Part shown: in pieces, positions 51,252 to 61,834 of the stretch
Position numbering within the stretch: position 1 is the first letter of the stretch
How the letters are laid out: each line of letters starts with the position of its first letter
Source: an uncultured Clostridia bacterium
Lineage (GTDB): Bacteria > Bacillota > Clostridia > Christensenellales > UBA1242
Assembly: GCA_937896905.1 (NCBI GenBank)
Contig: CALBOE010000006.1
Coordinates: forward strand, 186,001 to 250,000
Direction: 5' to 3'
DNA length: 64,000 nt
The notes under the pieces: generated by a model
Told to the model about the DNA's origin: nothing
Database searches by the model: none
What the model saw: the letters and a program-made list of their open reading frames with translations, nothing else
Position numbers and translations under genes: made by a program

Positions 51252-54200
51252 TTATAATTTTTCACAGCCAGACACTGTGACATTTGTGGTGGCTGAGCCA
51301 CCATAAATGCCAATTGCGTCTATGCCGTTTAAACCGAATCTTGTTTCTGTTTCAAATTCGTATGCAATTTTACAATTTGTAACACTGCAAAGCCCATTAT
51401 TAACAGATGTTAAATAACCTGCAACTGCACCTATCTTAATGTCTGTGCTGTTGTCTACATCAACTTGGAAAGTTAGTTCAACTTTGCAGCCATTAATGCT
51501 TACACTTTGAGCAGTTCCAACAACTCCACCAATGTTTTGTTCTCCCGTTAAAGCGGTGTGAATATACTTGCCTTTAATTGTGCAATTTTTTATTTGTGAA
51601 TTGCTTGCAAAGCCTACAATTCCGCCCAAATTCGTAGCATACACATTTGATGTTATGTTGGTTTCAACTTTTGCTCCATCTATGCCGTGATTTTCGTTGC
51701 CAAACACGCCGGTTAAATATCCAACCATACCACCAACGTATCCAAACATTCTGTTGGTTTTTTGTTGAGTTAAGCTGAATTTAGCCTCGCTTGCACGCCC
51801 GCTAATATTAGATTGTATACCAATCTGGTGCCCTTCTGCAACCATACCCGCAACACATGTAGAGCTAGAAGAGAAGTCCGCATTAAATTGAATATCAACA
51901 TTAGCCACACAACCCGCAAAGGTTGAATTTGTTGCTGTTACGGCAAAACCTGCAATATAAACAGCCCCACTTAGCACACCCGCACCATCAACCACAAATC
52001 TAATTCCGCTTATTGAAACGTCTTCAAACGTTGAATTTGTTGCGTTTGTTGCTATCAATGATAATTTTACCACATTTTTGTTGTTTGATGCAAACGTATT
52101 TGTAACATTTATTGAATTTTCTTCATTTCCAATCACTAAATTTTTAATAACCGCACCATTCAAGTTGCCAAATAATGCAAAGTTTCTTGCTGCCAACAGG
52201 TTAATTCTGTTGCCTTCAAGACCCAACAACTTATATCCGGAGCCGTCCAATTGCCCAGTAAATTCGTCAGCAATTAAATATCCGTTGTTTGTTAAAGATT
52301 TTTCAATGTTAATATCCGCCAAGTTAACCGCGGAATATAGCTTAAAGAACGCATTGGATTTATGCTTAATATTCAATAAGTTGGTTGAATTTATAATTCC
52401 ATATGGATTTTCCGCTGTGCCCATACCAGATGCAAATAAGTTAAAGTGCCTATCTTCCGCTTCGCTACCAGCCGAAAGAAGAGTTCCTTCTCGTTCAACT
52501 TGAACTGTAAAGTTTTCATATTTACCCATTTCGATAGGCGCAAAGACGTAGTTTACTTCACCAGATTCGCCAATAAAGTATGAACCTTGTTGCAAATATG
52601 TGATATGAACTGTTTTGATTGTAGACTCTTCTGATAAAATTGCTTCTCCGTTCTTAATTACATATGGATAGAAGTTATAGGTAATTCTAATTTTATCGCC
52701 TTCTGTGAAGTCGTCTGCCGCAACAGGGAAAGAATATCTAAATGTCTTCTCATCGTAAGTAACATTTCCAACTGGTTGAGGAACCGCCTTTGAACTTGTA
52801 AAAGTTGTTGCATCTCCATTGAACACCTTGCCTTCCCCTAAGCCAATTGCAGAAACCGACACCATATATTTCCCAAACAGTCCTAATGGAGACGAACACC
52901 TAGTTATGCCATCATTAATTGTAAGGGTTTCCTTGCTGGAGTAAGTTTCTTCCTGAGCATTGTAGCCAAACTCAAATACCACTTTGTAGGCTTGCGCTCC
53001 AGCAACAGGTTGCCAAGAAATATAGTTGCTGTCCGTTTTGTTCACACCAAGTCCTGTAACTAATGGCAATCTTTTAAAGCCCTCAGCCGTGGAGGATATA
53101 GTTGAAGAAATTGCAGTGTTTCCAATTGCTCTAATTTTAATTGAATACTCTCCTGCTGGCAAACGTGTTTCGTTAACATCTAAAGTTTCAAAGAAATCTA
53201 ATTCTGTTGATTCAACAATAAATTCATGTTGCGTAGCGCCAAACAGAATAACACTATATTTAGCCGCTCCATCAACAGCCCTCCAAACCAGATTGCCGTT
53301 CCTAGACATAATGCCCTCAACATCAACTTTGCCAACCCTGTTAGCATCAATCGATGCTGTAACAGTGCTATTTAAAATTGCTGTTTCTGCGCTTGAGGTT
53401 CCTTTAACAAACATTGATAGTTCATAATCTGTTCCAGCATCTATGTCAGCATACGAATCGGTTCCTTGTATTTTATAAGCCGCATCTCCAAAATTGTAGT
53501 AGTGGCACACATAGTTACCGTCAACATCTAGTTTTTCTCCAGAGGTTTCTATTCTAATTGTTCTAACCTCTCCGTTAGCATCAAGGTAAGTTAAAAGTAT
53601 AACAACCCCTTGATAATAATTAAGGTCTTTAACCTTCCATTCCAACCTGCCGTTTTTAATTGCAACGGCGTTTTGTCCAATTGTTTCAACTCCACCAGAA
53701 ATTGCAAATGTTAAACATTTATCTTGCCCACTTTCTTCTGGATAACTTGCGTTAATAATGTAGTTATCAACCGCCATTCCTTTAACTTTGATGCTATATT
53801 CTTTCGAATTTTCAACCGTTAAGGTTTGTTTGCCACAGTTAATTTCGTTTGGCAAAATATATTTAATTTTGTGGTTTTCTTCGTCTATTGTAACACCTCT
53901 GCTTGCGCCATTAATTATATGAACATATTCTGTTCCTTCTTGGTCTATAATGGTAACTTCATAGTTGTAAATATAAGAGTTCGAAGTGTCGTTAACAATA
54001 TAACCCAAACCGAATTCCAGCACACCATCATTGGCAACAATGTTGGTTGACGAAATTTTCTTATAAACATAGTCGTGCGTTGGAACTTTGGCATCTAACA
54101 GATAGTTTTCTGCATCTATTCCAACCCCCATGCCTGCAAGCGTTCTTATGTTAACAATATAGGTTCCTTCTGGGAAATATTCGCTGAAGTCGAACAACAA

Positions 54201-57200
54201 ATATCCTGTTTCTTCCATAATTGGTGGATTTTCAGTTTCGTTTAAAGGCTCAATTTCAGGCTCTTCTTGAACTTCCCTATATTGAATTTCAACCTTAACA
54301 TACTCGGCATTAGCATCGTTAATAATTATTCTTGCCTCTTCTTCGGTGGAATGATACAAATAAACTTTTGAAATTTCCCCAGTTGTTGCAGATTTAACTG
54401 TTAGTTCGTAAACCGGTGTATCCACCACTTGTCCTTGTTCGTTTTTAGCAAGGAAGTTTTGTAAAAGCAATTTTCCTTCGCTTGAACTTAAAACGTTGGC
54501 ACCATAACGAATGAAGGTGTTAGAGGTTTTGAAGTTAGAACTTAAGTATGCGCTCGTGGTTGCTTCCACAATTTCGTCGCCACCCAACATGCACACTTCC
54601 ACAACAAACGAGCCACCATCGCCAATGTTTATTGGTTGATATTCTGCCAAACTACTTAATGTGATGTCTTTTATTGTTTCGCCTGTTGTAACTCCAACCA
54701 GTTCATTATATATATAGGTTTTATTAATTGGATAATAATATAAGAATTCACTATCTCTTAAATTAAAACTATTGTTATTATAAACACTTAAATATAAATA
54801 TTCCGTTGCTTCACTTCCTGGATAGGCATATTTAACAAAGGCAACCAAATCGCCTGTGCTGGTTAGCATTTCATAATCCACACCAGCTGTAAGTGTTCCG
54901 TCTTGAACAGCAGCAGTAAAGTCGTTGTAATCCACCGCATAGAAGTTGTGCTTAGAGCCATTTGCAGTAAACGAAATTGCATAAATTGCAGTTTTTGTAA
55001 AGAACTTGTGCCCTCCAGCAATTTCTTGATTATTAAAGTTGTAGTTCAAGTTTAGGCTTTTGTATTCAGTTTGAGTGCTAAAAGTTAAAATTCCCGCTTC
55101 AACTTCCATTAATGTGGCATTAAGTTTTGTGGTGGTTGTGGTTCTAATTGCAGGTGTTGTTTTAGAGTTCACAACAACCTGGTTAACACCACCATTTCCA
55201 ATTAAACGCACATTAATTGTGTAGCTTCTGCCAAGCATCAACTCTAAAATTTCGCTGTTTGAAATGCTAATAACAAAACGTTCGCTTTCAAAGAGATTGT
55301 TAACATTTCCAGCAAAGTTTCCAAAACTGTCAATATCAAGGTTATTAACCACTTGCGCAGCTTCTTCTGCCCTTGAATAAATCAATGTTTGCACTTTAGT
55401 GGATTCTGTATCCACAAAATCTAAAACTGCCGAAGTAAAATATTTGTTTGCAAAAAGCACAAGATTTCCATCGTCCACAATCAAACTTTCTGCTTCCGGC
55501 ATACGATAAACAAACATGCGTTTGCTTACAGCGCTTTTAACAACGTTTGTTTTGTTGCTAATTGCTTGAACTTCAATTTGATAAATTCCTTTGTAGCTAT
55601 CAAACGCCGCACTAGAAAAGTCGAATTTGTTGGAGGTTGTGTTTTCCGTGTCTACATACTCGCCTTGTTGGTCATAAACCTTAACTAAGTACGAGGTTGC
55701 ATCTTTATTTTCGCCCCAAATAATTGTTCCATCATTAGAACTTAACTCTGGGGTTGCTAGCAGTGTTAAGGTGTAGACGTCCGAAAACTTTGAACTAGCC
55801 AAATTCCAACCAGAAATAACTTTTGGTAAGGTTTGAACAGAAATTAGGTATGTTCCAACTCCAAATTTTTCATTTTCTTCAATTGTTCCGTTGTTGTTGT
55901 CATCATATCCATATGGGAAAGGAATGCTGTTTGCAGTTATAACAGAAGAATATGCCAAAACACCGTCTGTTAATTTATCTAAATATTTCAATTTTGCATC
56001 GCTAGATAAATATGTTTTTGTTTCGGTTTGAACCTTAACAATATATCCACTTGTTAAATCGGTTTTGTCTAAAATGTTTTTAGTGCTGGAAACCCATGTT
56101 ATGTTTTCAACAACTTCGCTTTCACCCTCAAAGTTAGATGTTTTGCTTATTGCGGTTGGAGCAAACAGCCCATAAACTCCAAACATTGCATCGTTAGAAT
56201 TAATAAACTTGCCAGCAGAACTTTTGTTAACCTTAATTGCAAAGGTTAAATTTTCTTTCAACAGCTCACCAACGCCATAGTTTAAAACCACAACTGTGTC
56301 TATTATAACTTTGTTTGCAGAAGTGCAAACACCCTCACTTGTTAGTGCTAAATATCCACTATTAATGTCGTTAGCATAATATATCATTGCCCCATCTGAA
56401 GTTTCAAAAGTTTCTTCGCCTTCAAAAGTTGTTGCTTCAAGAAGTGCCATTGCTTCACTGCTTAATTCTAAAACAATTTGTCCCGCTTCAATGCTTAAAA
56501 GCGGAGTTGCAAGTTTAGAAATTAAAACCTCTTGGCACAAATTGGAGTTAGTTTGCTGTTCTTCTGCAGAAATTGCACGAATTTGAACATTTATATCGCC
56601 AGTTTCTGCAGCCAAGTTATAGGTTGTGCCTGTTATAAATGCAACTCTTTCCAAACTTCCAGCCACATTTTTAAAGATATCATAACCCACCGCATTTTCA
56701 ACAGCATCAAAGCACAACACACCGTTATTAACATCTATGTTAGCAACTTCGTTCAGTTTAACAAAATTCAAGGCGTTAGAAGATACCGAATTAAACATAA
56801 ACACGTCGTGTTCGCCAGCAAAAGTGCCAGTTGTGTGAACTTTTCCTTGAACAGTTATGTTCTGCACTAATTCATTGGTATAATCGTCAAGATTGAATGT
56901 TATTGTTCCATTAGCAATGTTGGCACTTGTTAAAATGAGTGTTTCAACATTTGTTTCGTCTGCCACTTCAACCACATATTTAACTTCATAAGTTAAAGGT
57001 TCCACTGCAAGAGATATTACTTGCGATTTGTTGTCATGAATGTTGTTCTTGCTGCTTGTCAACTCAAAAGTTGGCGCCAACGCAACATAAATAACGTCGT
57101 TTTTAACACTTAACACAGGGTTGTTTTCCGCCGATTTAGTGTTAAAACTAATGATTTCTAATTTATTAACATCTAATAGCTCTTCTGGCGGAACATTGCT

Positions 57201-60200
57201 GTAAATATAGTCAATGTCAACTTTAAAAGTTAATTCGGTTTCGTCAACCACAACGTCACTGCTTAAATTTAAAACATAAGAATTATTCACCAACAAACCA
57301 AAATCTACATAACTATTGGTTGCTTGCAATTTGTTAAAAATCACAAACTGACCATCTCTGGTTTGCATGTTAAAGGTGGATTTTGGCGCAAGCTGAACTT
57401 CCGCCACATTGCTTACAGAACTGTTTGCAAACTCGTCTTGGCCTGACAAAGTTGCCTTATACATCACCTCAACAGAGAATTTTTCAGTTAGTTCTGCAAT
57501 AAGCGGTTCAAATTCCGCATTCAAAAGTGGAATGATGTAAGCACCATCTTCAAAAGTATAATCCAATTCATATTGTGCCGATTTTAGTGCACCATCTTCG
57601 CTTTCAAATTCAATTTCAGTTTCTCCAATTTTTAAGGTTAATTGCAAAGCATATTTTTGTTCTTGATTTTTTGGAGTTACAATCAACTCATTGTTAGAAT
57701 TGATAGTGAAAGTTGTTTGTTCGTCTATTTTATTAACCGCTAAATTAAATTTATTAGAATTTAGATAGAATGTTTCAGCGGTTGAATTTATTGCCAACGC
57801 GCGCAAATCAAATGAATTTTCTCCAACCACAAACTGCGTGAATTTAGAAGTGAAATCATAATCTATAAGTTCGTCATTCAATTTCAACTCATACGCCCTA
57901 ACAATTTGAGTTGTGTTGCTATCTGTTTTAGAAATAACATCTGTAACGTTGTTATATTCCATAACTGGAGTGCTTAGTTTTGTTATGCTTATTGGTGCAG
58001 AAACCGCCGAGCTAAACACGTTGCTTTCGTTACCCAAAGCTTGAATTTGAACAGATTTTGTTTGTCCTTCCAAAATTTCAAAGTTAACACTGGTTTCTGC
58101 GGTTGTTATGTCCTGTTCTGCAAGCCCACTAATTTTATAGTTTGTTGCACCCTGACTTTCAGTAAACAAAAGCGTTGGTTCGTCTGCACTTTTAACTGTT
58201 AAAGTTGGAATGTCCAAAACCTTAAGGTCGTTTATATGGAACGGAATAATATCTCCATTAATTCTAAATGTGAAAGTGGAGCTTTGGTCACCCACTGCAA
58301 ACACCAAAAATTCAACCGTTCCAGCAGTTAAAAAGTGTTCGGCATTTGCATCGGTAGAATTAAATGTGTAACTTGTGCCAATTGCTTCATACATTTTGTC
58401 ATTATTAATAACTTTAATATGGAATTCGGCAAGTTCGTTACCTTCGTCTTGGGCTATTCTTGCAGTGCCGCCTTGAATAATAACGCTAGAAGGCAAAGCA
58501 AGTTGTGTGAATTGCAAGCTTGTTGTGCAACTATCAAACTTTTCTAAATTGTTGCCCAAATGACGAATTTCAATGGCGTTTTGCCCAATTGCAAAGTTGC
58601 AGGTAGCAATTGAATGTTGCAAATCCGCACTTTCTGCCGTTAATGTAATCGTTGTTTCCTTTAATTCTGGCAATTCTGTTGCAAGTGGATCTATTTCGCC
58701 GTATTCAAGGTATTTCACCAAATACTTTTCGCCAGCTTGTGCATTTTTAATGTGCAAAATGTAGTTAGAAATTTCTGCTTGCACCTCACTTTGTTTATAC
58801 ACCTCAACAGTTCCGGCTTGCGAAGACAAATAACTAACCCCACCGTCACTTTCACCCGTAAACATAGCAACAACTTCAACGTTGTAATTTGTGCCACAAG
58901 GGAAATTCTCTGCACTTAAATCTAAATTAACGCCTATTGTTGTGGTTGAAATTTTAACCGGTGTTGAATTTTCTTCGTAATTTATGCTAATTTCATAGCA
59001 ATCCGCGTTGCTAACAGGGTTCCAACTTATTTGATTGTTTGCCGCCTGAAGCGTTGGCTTTTGCAAACGAGATAATGTAATATCATTGCTATTTTTCACA
59101 GTTTTAACAAGATTTTCAACCGAGCCTAACATAACCGCCTTAACAACAATGTTGTGGCTAGCCAAATTGTTTGTTAAGGCATCAAAATTTGCAACATCTG
59201 CCAAATTTAAACTGTTTAAAGTGGTGTTAGTTAATAGAGTGCCGTCAAAATATATTTCATACTTTTCTGCACCCAAAATGTTGTTCCAAGAAAGGGTGGT
59301 TCCAACAATGTTAACATTTGCAACCGCCATAACATCAGGAGTTAGGGTTGCCATTTTAGAATTGTGGTAAATAACTCCAGGAGTTTTAACATCGGCATTA
59401 ACAAAGGCTTTAATTCCAATTTGCACATTAGAAAAGTTAGAATATTCAGCACTTAAATTGCTTAAATCAACAGTTCCCAAAGCGTTGTCGTTTATGCATT
59501 CGCCTTGCAAATAAACCGAATATGTAAGGTTTGGCAAAGTGTCAAAGGTTAAGCGTCCACCTTTTATGACAACATTTTGCACTTCTCCAGCCTGATAAAT
59601 TTTACAATCAGCTTCGTTTGAATAGCCAGAGCTAGCATATGCCTGTGTGTATTTAGGAGCGTTTGCTTTAACGCTAACAGATAACACTTTGTCGGTTGCC
59701 GGCAACGTTTGGCCAGCAATGTGATTGGCATAATCGTTTAGCGAATACGTGTTAATGTTTCCAAGGTTAATTTCTTCGCTGTTAATTTTTAGTGTGTATC
59801 CAACTGCATTTTCAACCGTGGATATAACAAACAATTGTTGGGTGGGATTGTATTGTACGCTAGGAGTGTTAAGCACAAGTTGTTCTTCCATAACATTAAC
59901 AACAACATAGTCCCTAATCAAATTGTTGTCGCTAGAAACAACTGTTAATATTGCAGAACCTTCATTTTTTGCGGTAACCTTATTTCCGCTAACGGTAAGA
60001 ACGGTTTCATCATCACTAATTAACTCGTACTTGCTGTTGGTTGGATAGGTTGGGTTAAAAGAAATTTGTGGTGCAAACGTTTCTCCAACCAAAAGAGAGA
60101 CACTATCACCCGCCTCCAGGTTAAAGTAAATGCTTTCAACCGCAACATTGTTTTTGCAACCAAAAAGAAGTGTTGAAAGTAACACCATAATTAACACAAT

Positions 60201-60230
60201 AAAAGTTTTCTTTTGTTTTGTTAGCGACAT
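51252..60230 (-). CDS. Large Fn3-like / GLUG surface lipoprotein, 2992 aa
   Basis: Probable cell-surface lipoprotein. The signal FIVLIMVLLSTLLFGC ends in a canonical lipobox, Cys25 from ATG 60230. GTG 60236 is an upstream alternative, but AAAGGGG is placed for the ATG. Residues about 35-115 resemble a bacterial Ig-like (Big2) domain (ISDDETVLTVSGNKVTAKNE). A long series of Fn3-like beta modules follows, each marked by a pattern such as ISWNPVSNADCYEISI or LSWNNILGAEKYEIYF. Near residue 2605 a GLUG cap (GTAENPYGIINSTNLLNIKH) opens the last block with VGGMVGYLTG, LGGIVGFASN and IGGVVGTAQS. It is the first gene of the six-gene operon. Confidence 0.85.
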   Translation of the reverse strand: MSLTKQKKTFIVLIMVLLSTLLFGCKNNVAVESIYFNLEAGDSVSLLVGETFAPQISFNPTYPTNSKYELISDDETVLTVSGNKVTAKNEGSAILTVVSSDNNLIRDYVVVNVMEEQLVLNTPSVQYNPTQQLFVISTVENAVGYTLKINSEEINLGNINTYSLNDYANHIAGQTLPATDKVLSVSVKANAPKYTQAYASSGYSNEADCKIYQAGEVQNVVIKGGRLTFDTLPNLTYSVYLQGECINDNALGTVDLSNLSAEYSNFSNVQIGIKAFVNADVKTPGVIYHNSKMATLTPDVMAVANVNIVGTTLSWNNILGAEKYEIYFDGTLLTNTTLNSLNLADVANFDALTNNLASHNIVVKAVMLGSVENLVKTVKNSNDITLSRLQKPTLQAANNQISWNPVSNADCYEISINYEENSTPVKISTTTIGVNLDLSAENFPCGTNYNVEVVAMFTGESDGGVSYLSSQAGTVEVYKQSEVQAEISNYILHIKNAQAGEKYLVKYLEYGEIDPLATELPELKETTITLTAESADLQHSIATCNFAIGQNAIEIRHLGNNLEKFDSCTTSLQFTQLALPSSVIIQGGTARIAQDEGNELAEFHIKVINNDKMYEAIGTSYTFNSTDANAEHFLTAGTVEFLVFAVGDQSSTFTFRINGDIIPFHINDLKVLDIPTLTVKSADEPTLLFTESQGATNYKISGLAEQDITTAETSVNFEILEGQTKSVQIQALGNESNVFSSAVSAPISITKLSTPVMEYNNVTDVISKTDSNTTQIVRAYELKLNDELIDYDFTSKFTQFVVGENSFDLRALAINSTAETFYLNSNKFNLAVNKIDEQTTFTINSNNELIVTPKNQEQKYALQLTLKIGETEIEFESEDGALKSAQYELDYTFEDGAYIIPLLNAEFEPLIAELTEKFSVEVMYKATLSGQDEFANSSVSNVAEVQLAPKSTFNMQTRDGQFVIFNKLQATNSYVDFGLLVNNSYVLNLSSDVVVDETELTFKVDIDYIYSNVPPEELLDVNKLEIISFNTKSAENNPVLSVKNDVIYVALAPTFELTSSKNNIHDNKSQVISLAVEPLTYEVKYVVEVADETNVETLILTSANIANGTITFNLDDYTNELVQNITVQGKVHTTGTFAGEHDVFMFNSVSSNALNFVKLNEVANIDVNNGVLCFDAVENAVGYDIFKNVAGSLERVAFITGTTYNLAAETGDINVQIRAISAEEQQTNSNLCQEVLISKLATPLLSIEAGQIVLELSSEAMALLEATTFEGEETFETSDGAMIYYANDINSGYLALTSEGVCTSANKVIIDTVVVLNYGVGELLKENLTFAIKVNKSSAGKFINSNDAMFGVYGLFAPTAISKTSNFEGESEVVENITWVSSTKNILDKTDLTSGYIVKVQTETKTYLSSDAKLKYLDKLTDGVLAYSSVITANSIPFPYGYDDNNNGTIEENEKFGVGTYLISVQTLPKVISGWNLASSKFSDVYTLTLLATPELSSNDGTIIWGENKDATSYLVKVYDQQGEYVDTENTTSNKFDFSSAAFDSYKGIYQIEVQAISNKTNVVKSAVSKRMFVYRMPEAESLIVDDGNLVLFANKYFTSAVLDFVDTESTKVQTLIYSRAEEAAQVVNNLDIDSFGNFAGNVNNLFESERFVISISNSEILELMLGRSYTINVRLIGNGGVNQVVVNSKTTPAIRTTTTTKLNATLMEVEAGILTFSTQTEYKSLNLNYNFNNQEIAGGHKFFTKTAIYAISFTANGSKHNFYAVDYNDFTAAVQDGTLTAGVDYEMLTSTGDLVAFVKYAYPGSEATEYLYLSVYNNNSFNLRDSEFLYYYPINKTYIYNELVGVTTGETIKDITLSSLAEYQPINIGDGGSFVVEVCMLGGDEIVEATTSAYLSSNFKTSNTFIRYGANVLSSSEGKLLLQNFLAKNEQGQVVDTPVYELTVKSATTGEISKVYLYHSTEEEARIIINDANAEYVKVEIQYREVQEEPEIEPLNETENPPIMEETGYLLFDFSEYFPEGTYIVNIRTLAGMGVGIDAENYLLDAKVPTHDYVYKKISSTNIVANDGVLEFGLGYIVNDTSNSYIYNYEVTIIDQEGTEYVHIINGASRGVTIDEENHKIKYILPNEINCGKQTLTVENSKEYSIKVKGMAVDNYIINASYPEESGQDKCLTFAISGGVETIGQNAVAIKNGRLEWKVKDLNYYQGVVILLTYLDANGEVRTIRIETSGEKLDVDGNYVCHYYNFGDAAYKIQGTDSYADIDAGTDYELSMFVKGTSSAETAILNSTVTASIDANRVGKVDVEGIMSRNGNLVWRAVDGAAKYSVILFGATQHEFIVESTELDFFETLDVNETRLPAGEYSIKIRAIGNTAISSTISSTAEGFKRLPLVTGLGVNKTDSNYISWQPVAGAQAYKVVFEFGYNAQEETYSSKETLTINDGITRCSSPLGLFGKYMVSVSAIGLGEGKVFNGDATTFTSSKAVPQPVGNVTYDEKTFRYSFPVAADDFTEGDKIRITYNFYPYVIKNGEAILSEESTIKTVHITYLQQGSYFIGESGEVNYVFAPIEMGKYENFTVQVEREGTLLSAGSEAEDRHFNLFASGMGTAENPYGIINSTNLLNIKHKSNAFFKLYSAVNLADINIEKSLTNNGYLIADEFTGQLDGSGYKLLGLEGNRINLLAARNFALFGNLNGAVIKNLVIGNEENSINVTNTFASNNKNVVKLSLIATNATNSTFEDVSISGIRFVVDGAGVLSGAVYIAGFAVTATNSTFAGCVANVDIQFNADFSSSSTCVAGMVAEGHQIGIQSNISGRASEAKFSLTQQKTNRMFGYVGGMVGYLTGVFGNENHGIDGAKVETNITSNVYATNLGGIVGFASNSQIKNCTIKGKYIHTALTGEQNIGGVVGTAQSVSINGCKVELTFQVDVDNSTDIKIGAVAGYLTSVNNGLCSVTNCKIAYEFETETRFGLNGIDAIGIYGGSATTNVTVSGCEKL

Positions 60231-60537
60231 ATACACCCCTTTTTATGTCAACCGTGCGAAATTGTAGAACAACGTATCCGCATTAAATTATATATATAAT
60301 AGTTTATCATAACATTTAAATTTTATCAAATTATTTAAACAAAAAATGCCAAAATGTCACAAATTTTATCTTTTGCAACTTTATTAATTTATTTATCATT
60401 TAAATCGCAAAATAAATGTGAAAAAATAATTAATTTTGCATTTTTGTTAATTTTTATTCACTTTTTTGTATTTTTGCATCGTTTTTTAATTATTTTTTAT
60501 ATTTTTAAAATTTTTAATTGAACATAACTAATCAAAA
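60231..60537. other. AT-rich upstream region of the surface operon
   Basis: No gene is seen. It holds a perfect 14-bp palindrome ATTATATATATAAT (60287-60300). On the minus strand an extended -10, TGTTATGAT near 60310-60318, lacks a good -35, so the operon promoter is not settled. The rest is A/T-rich, with no clear structure. Confidence 0.4.
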
Positions 60538-60555
60538 TTGCGCATAAAATTAAGC

Positions 60556-61014
60556 ATGGATTATTTCGACAACCCCATTTTAAGCGAAACAGAATATCAA
60601 ATTATTAATAGCCATTACGCAAAAAACCTCCCGCAGGACAGGTTAACCCACGCAAACAAAATAAACATACAGCTTCAAGATTGCAAAAAAATGTGCCTAA
60701 ACATACACAATGTTAACGCCCAAATTTCTAGTGCACTAAGCTCAACCATTGCTGAAATAAACTTAATAATTGGCAATTTGCAAGCTTGCCTTAACGTAAC
60801 CACAGAAAGCAACTCCACAATTCAGTTTAGTTTGTTTAAGTTCATAAACAAATTATTAACCGGCGCATCAATGTTTTTGGAATGGGAGCAGCAAGAGCAA
60901 AAAGAATATTACAAAAACCTTGCATTAAAATGCCACAAAAAGATAATGTTGTGCATTAAAAATATTTTAAATTCATTAGAAAATAGCACAATTAAAATTT
61001 TTAAATATATGTAA
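60556..61014 (+). CDS. Hypothetical helical protein, 152 aa
   Basis: Not recognised. It is soluble and helical, with five Cys and a central hydrophobic helical region (SSALSSTIAEINLIIGNLQA). The frame is open from a TTG at 60538, but ATG 60556 is the natural start. No Shine-Dalgarno is seen, and TAAAAT ends 5 nt before the ATG, though no -35 fits at 17 bp. It stands alone between the surface operon and the macrodomain gene and converges on the latter. Confidence 0.6.
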   Translation: MDYFDNPILSETEYQIINSHYAKNLPQDRLTHANKINIQLQDCKKMCLNIHNVNAQISSALSSTIAEINLIIGNLQACLNVTTESNSTIQFSLFKFINKLLTGASMFLEWEQQEQKEYYKNLALKCHKKIMLCIKNILNSLENSTIKIFKYM

Positions 61015-61053
61015 AAAATTTAAATAAAACAACAAATAAGCATTAAAAAAACA

Positions 61054-61090
61054 AAAAATGCCGTATTTTTGCAACATTTTGGCATTTTAA
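61054..61090. terminator. Possible terminator between converging genes
   Basis: AAAATGCC and GGCATTTT form the stem (61055-61062, 61081-61088) around an 18-nt loop, with T-rich flanks. The large loop makes it weaker than others here. Confidence 0.5.
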
Positions 61091-61828
61091 TTATTTTTTA
61101 TAAAATATAAGCTTTGTTTTAACCTTTTTATTTTTTATTAAATTAATTAATTCGTTTTCTAAAACAGTTAAAAGATGATTGCAATTGTTAGGCGCAGAAA
61201 CAAGGTTAACAACAACAGTTTTGAAACCCTTTTGCTTTATTGCGTCAACAAGGTTTGAAATATTGTTTTTTAATTTTGTAATAATTCCTTTGTTTAACTC
61301 GCCAGCAATATACGGAACAAGAAGTTTTGCAACAAACCTAACCGGCAAGTTAAATCCACCAACTATATACGGACTACTATAATTATTTACGCAACTTTCT
61401 TCTTTGTAGATGTTGGAAATCTCTTCATTAATCTGCAACCCACCGCTTAGTAAAATTTGTGAATCTAAATCTTTAACAGTTCCACTGCTTCCAAAAAGCA
61501 AAGAATTGCTTAAGGTTACCAAAGCATCTGCCCTTATTTGTGTTGGCGGAACATCTGTTGCAACAACCCCTCTTTTAGCTTTTAAATCGCCAGCATCAAC
61601 AATATGTCGCCTTTCCATCTCGCTTGTAAGCAATTTGTTTTGCATTAACAAAAAATTGTCGTCTATTTCTCCAACCGAACGCACACACATAAGAGAATTT
61701 AAAAACCATCGCTTCTCTGCTGCCGACAAATTGGGCGACAACTTAAATTCACATTCTTTGCTTAAAATGTTTAACATATTTTCAACAAGTTCACATTCTT
61801 TTTCTGGACTTAAAATTAATTCATTCAT
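61091..61828 (-). CDS. Divergent macrodomain-family protein, 245 aa
   Basis: The layout follows the bacterial Zn-dependent macrodomain ADP-ribosyl hydrolases. An N-terminal helical part has AAEKRWFLNSLMCVRSVGEI and FLLMQNKLLTSE, like the LLRALMNVRPP and IQDEYLQ segments. The macrodomain core has IRADALVTLSNSLLFGSSG in place of VDAIVNAANSQLLGCF, then VGGFNLPVRFVAKLLVPYIA in place of GYNLPxKYVIHTVGPI. The zinc-binding segment (GCFxPxHxCxDN) is lost, and the NAAN residues that contact ADP-ribose are changed to TLSN. It is probably inactive or has a new ligand. No sirtuin or lipoylation genes are nearby. It is leaderless by position of the -10. Confidence 0.6.
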   Translation of the reverse strand: MNELILSPEKECELVENMLNILSKECEFKLSPNLSAAEKRWFLNSLMCVRSVGEIDDNFLLMQNKLLTSEMERRHIVDAGDLKAKRGVVATDVPPTQIRADALVTLSNSLLFGSSGTVKDLDSQILLSGGLQINEEISNIYKEESCVNNYSSPYIVGGFNLPVRFVAKLLVPYIAGELNKGIITKLKNNISNLVDAIKQKGFKTVVVNLVSAPNNCNHLLTVLENELINLIKNKKVKTKLIFYKK

Positions 61829-61834
61829 ATCTTT

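Noticed and set aside
60246..60251. TTGACA just before the 2992-aa gene as its -35 box
   Set aside because: A -10 at 16-18 bp would fall inside the coding start and does not match; the ribosome site lies between.
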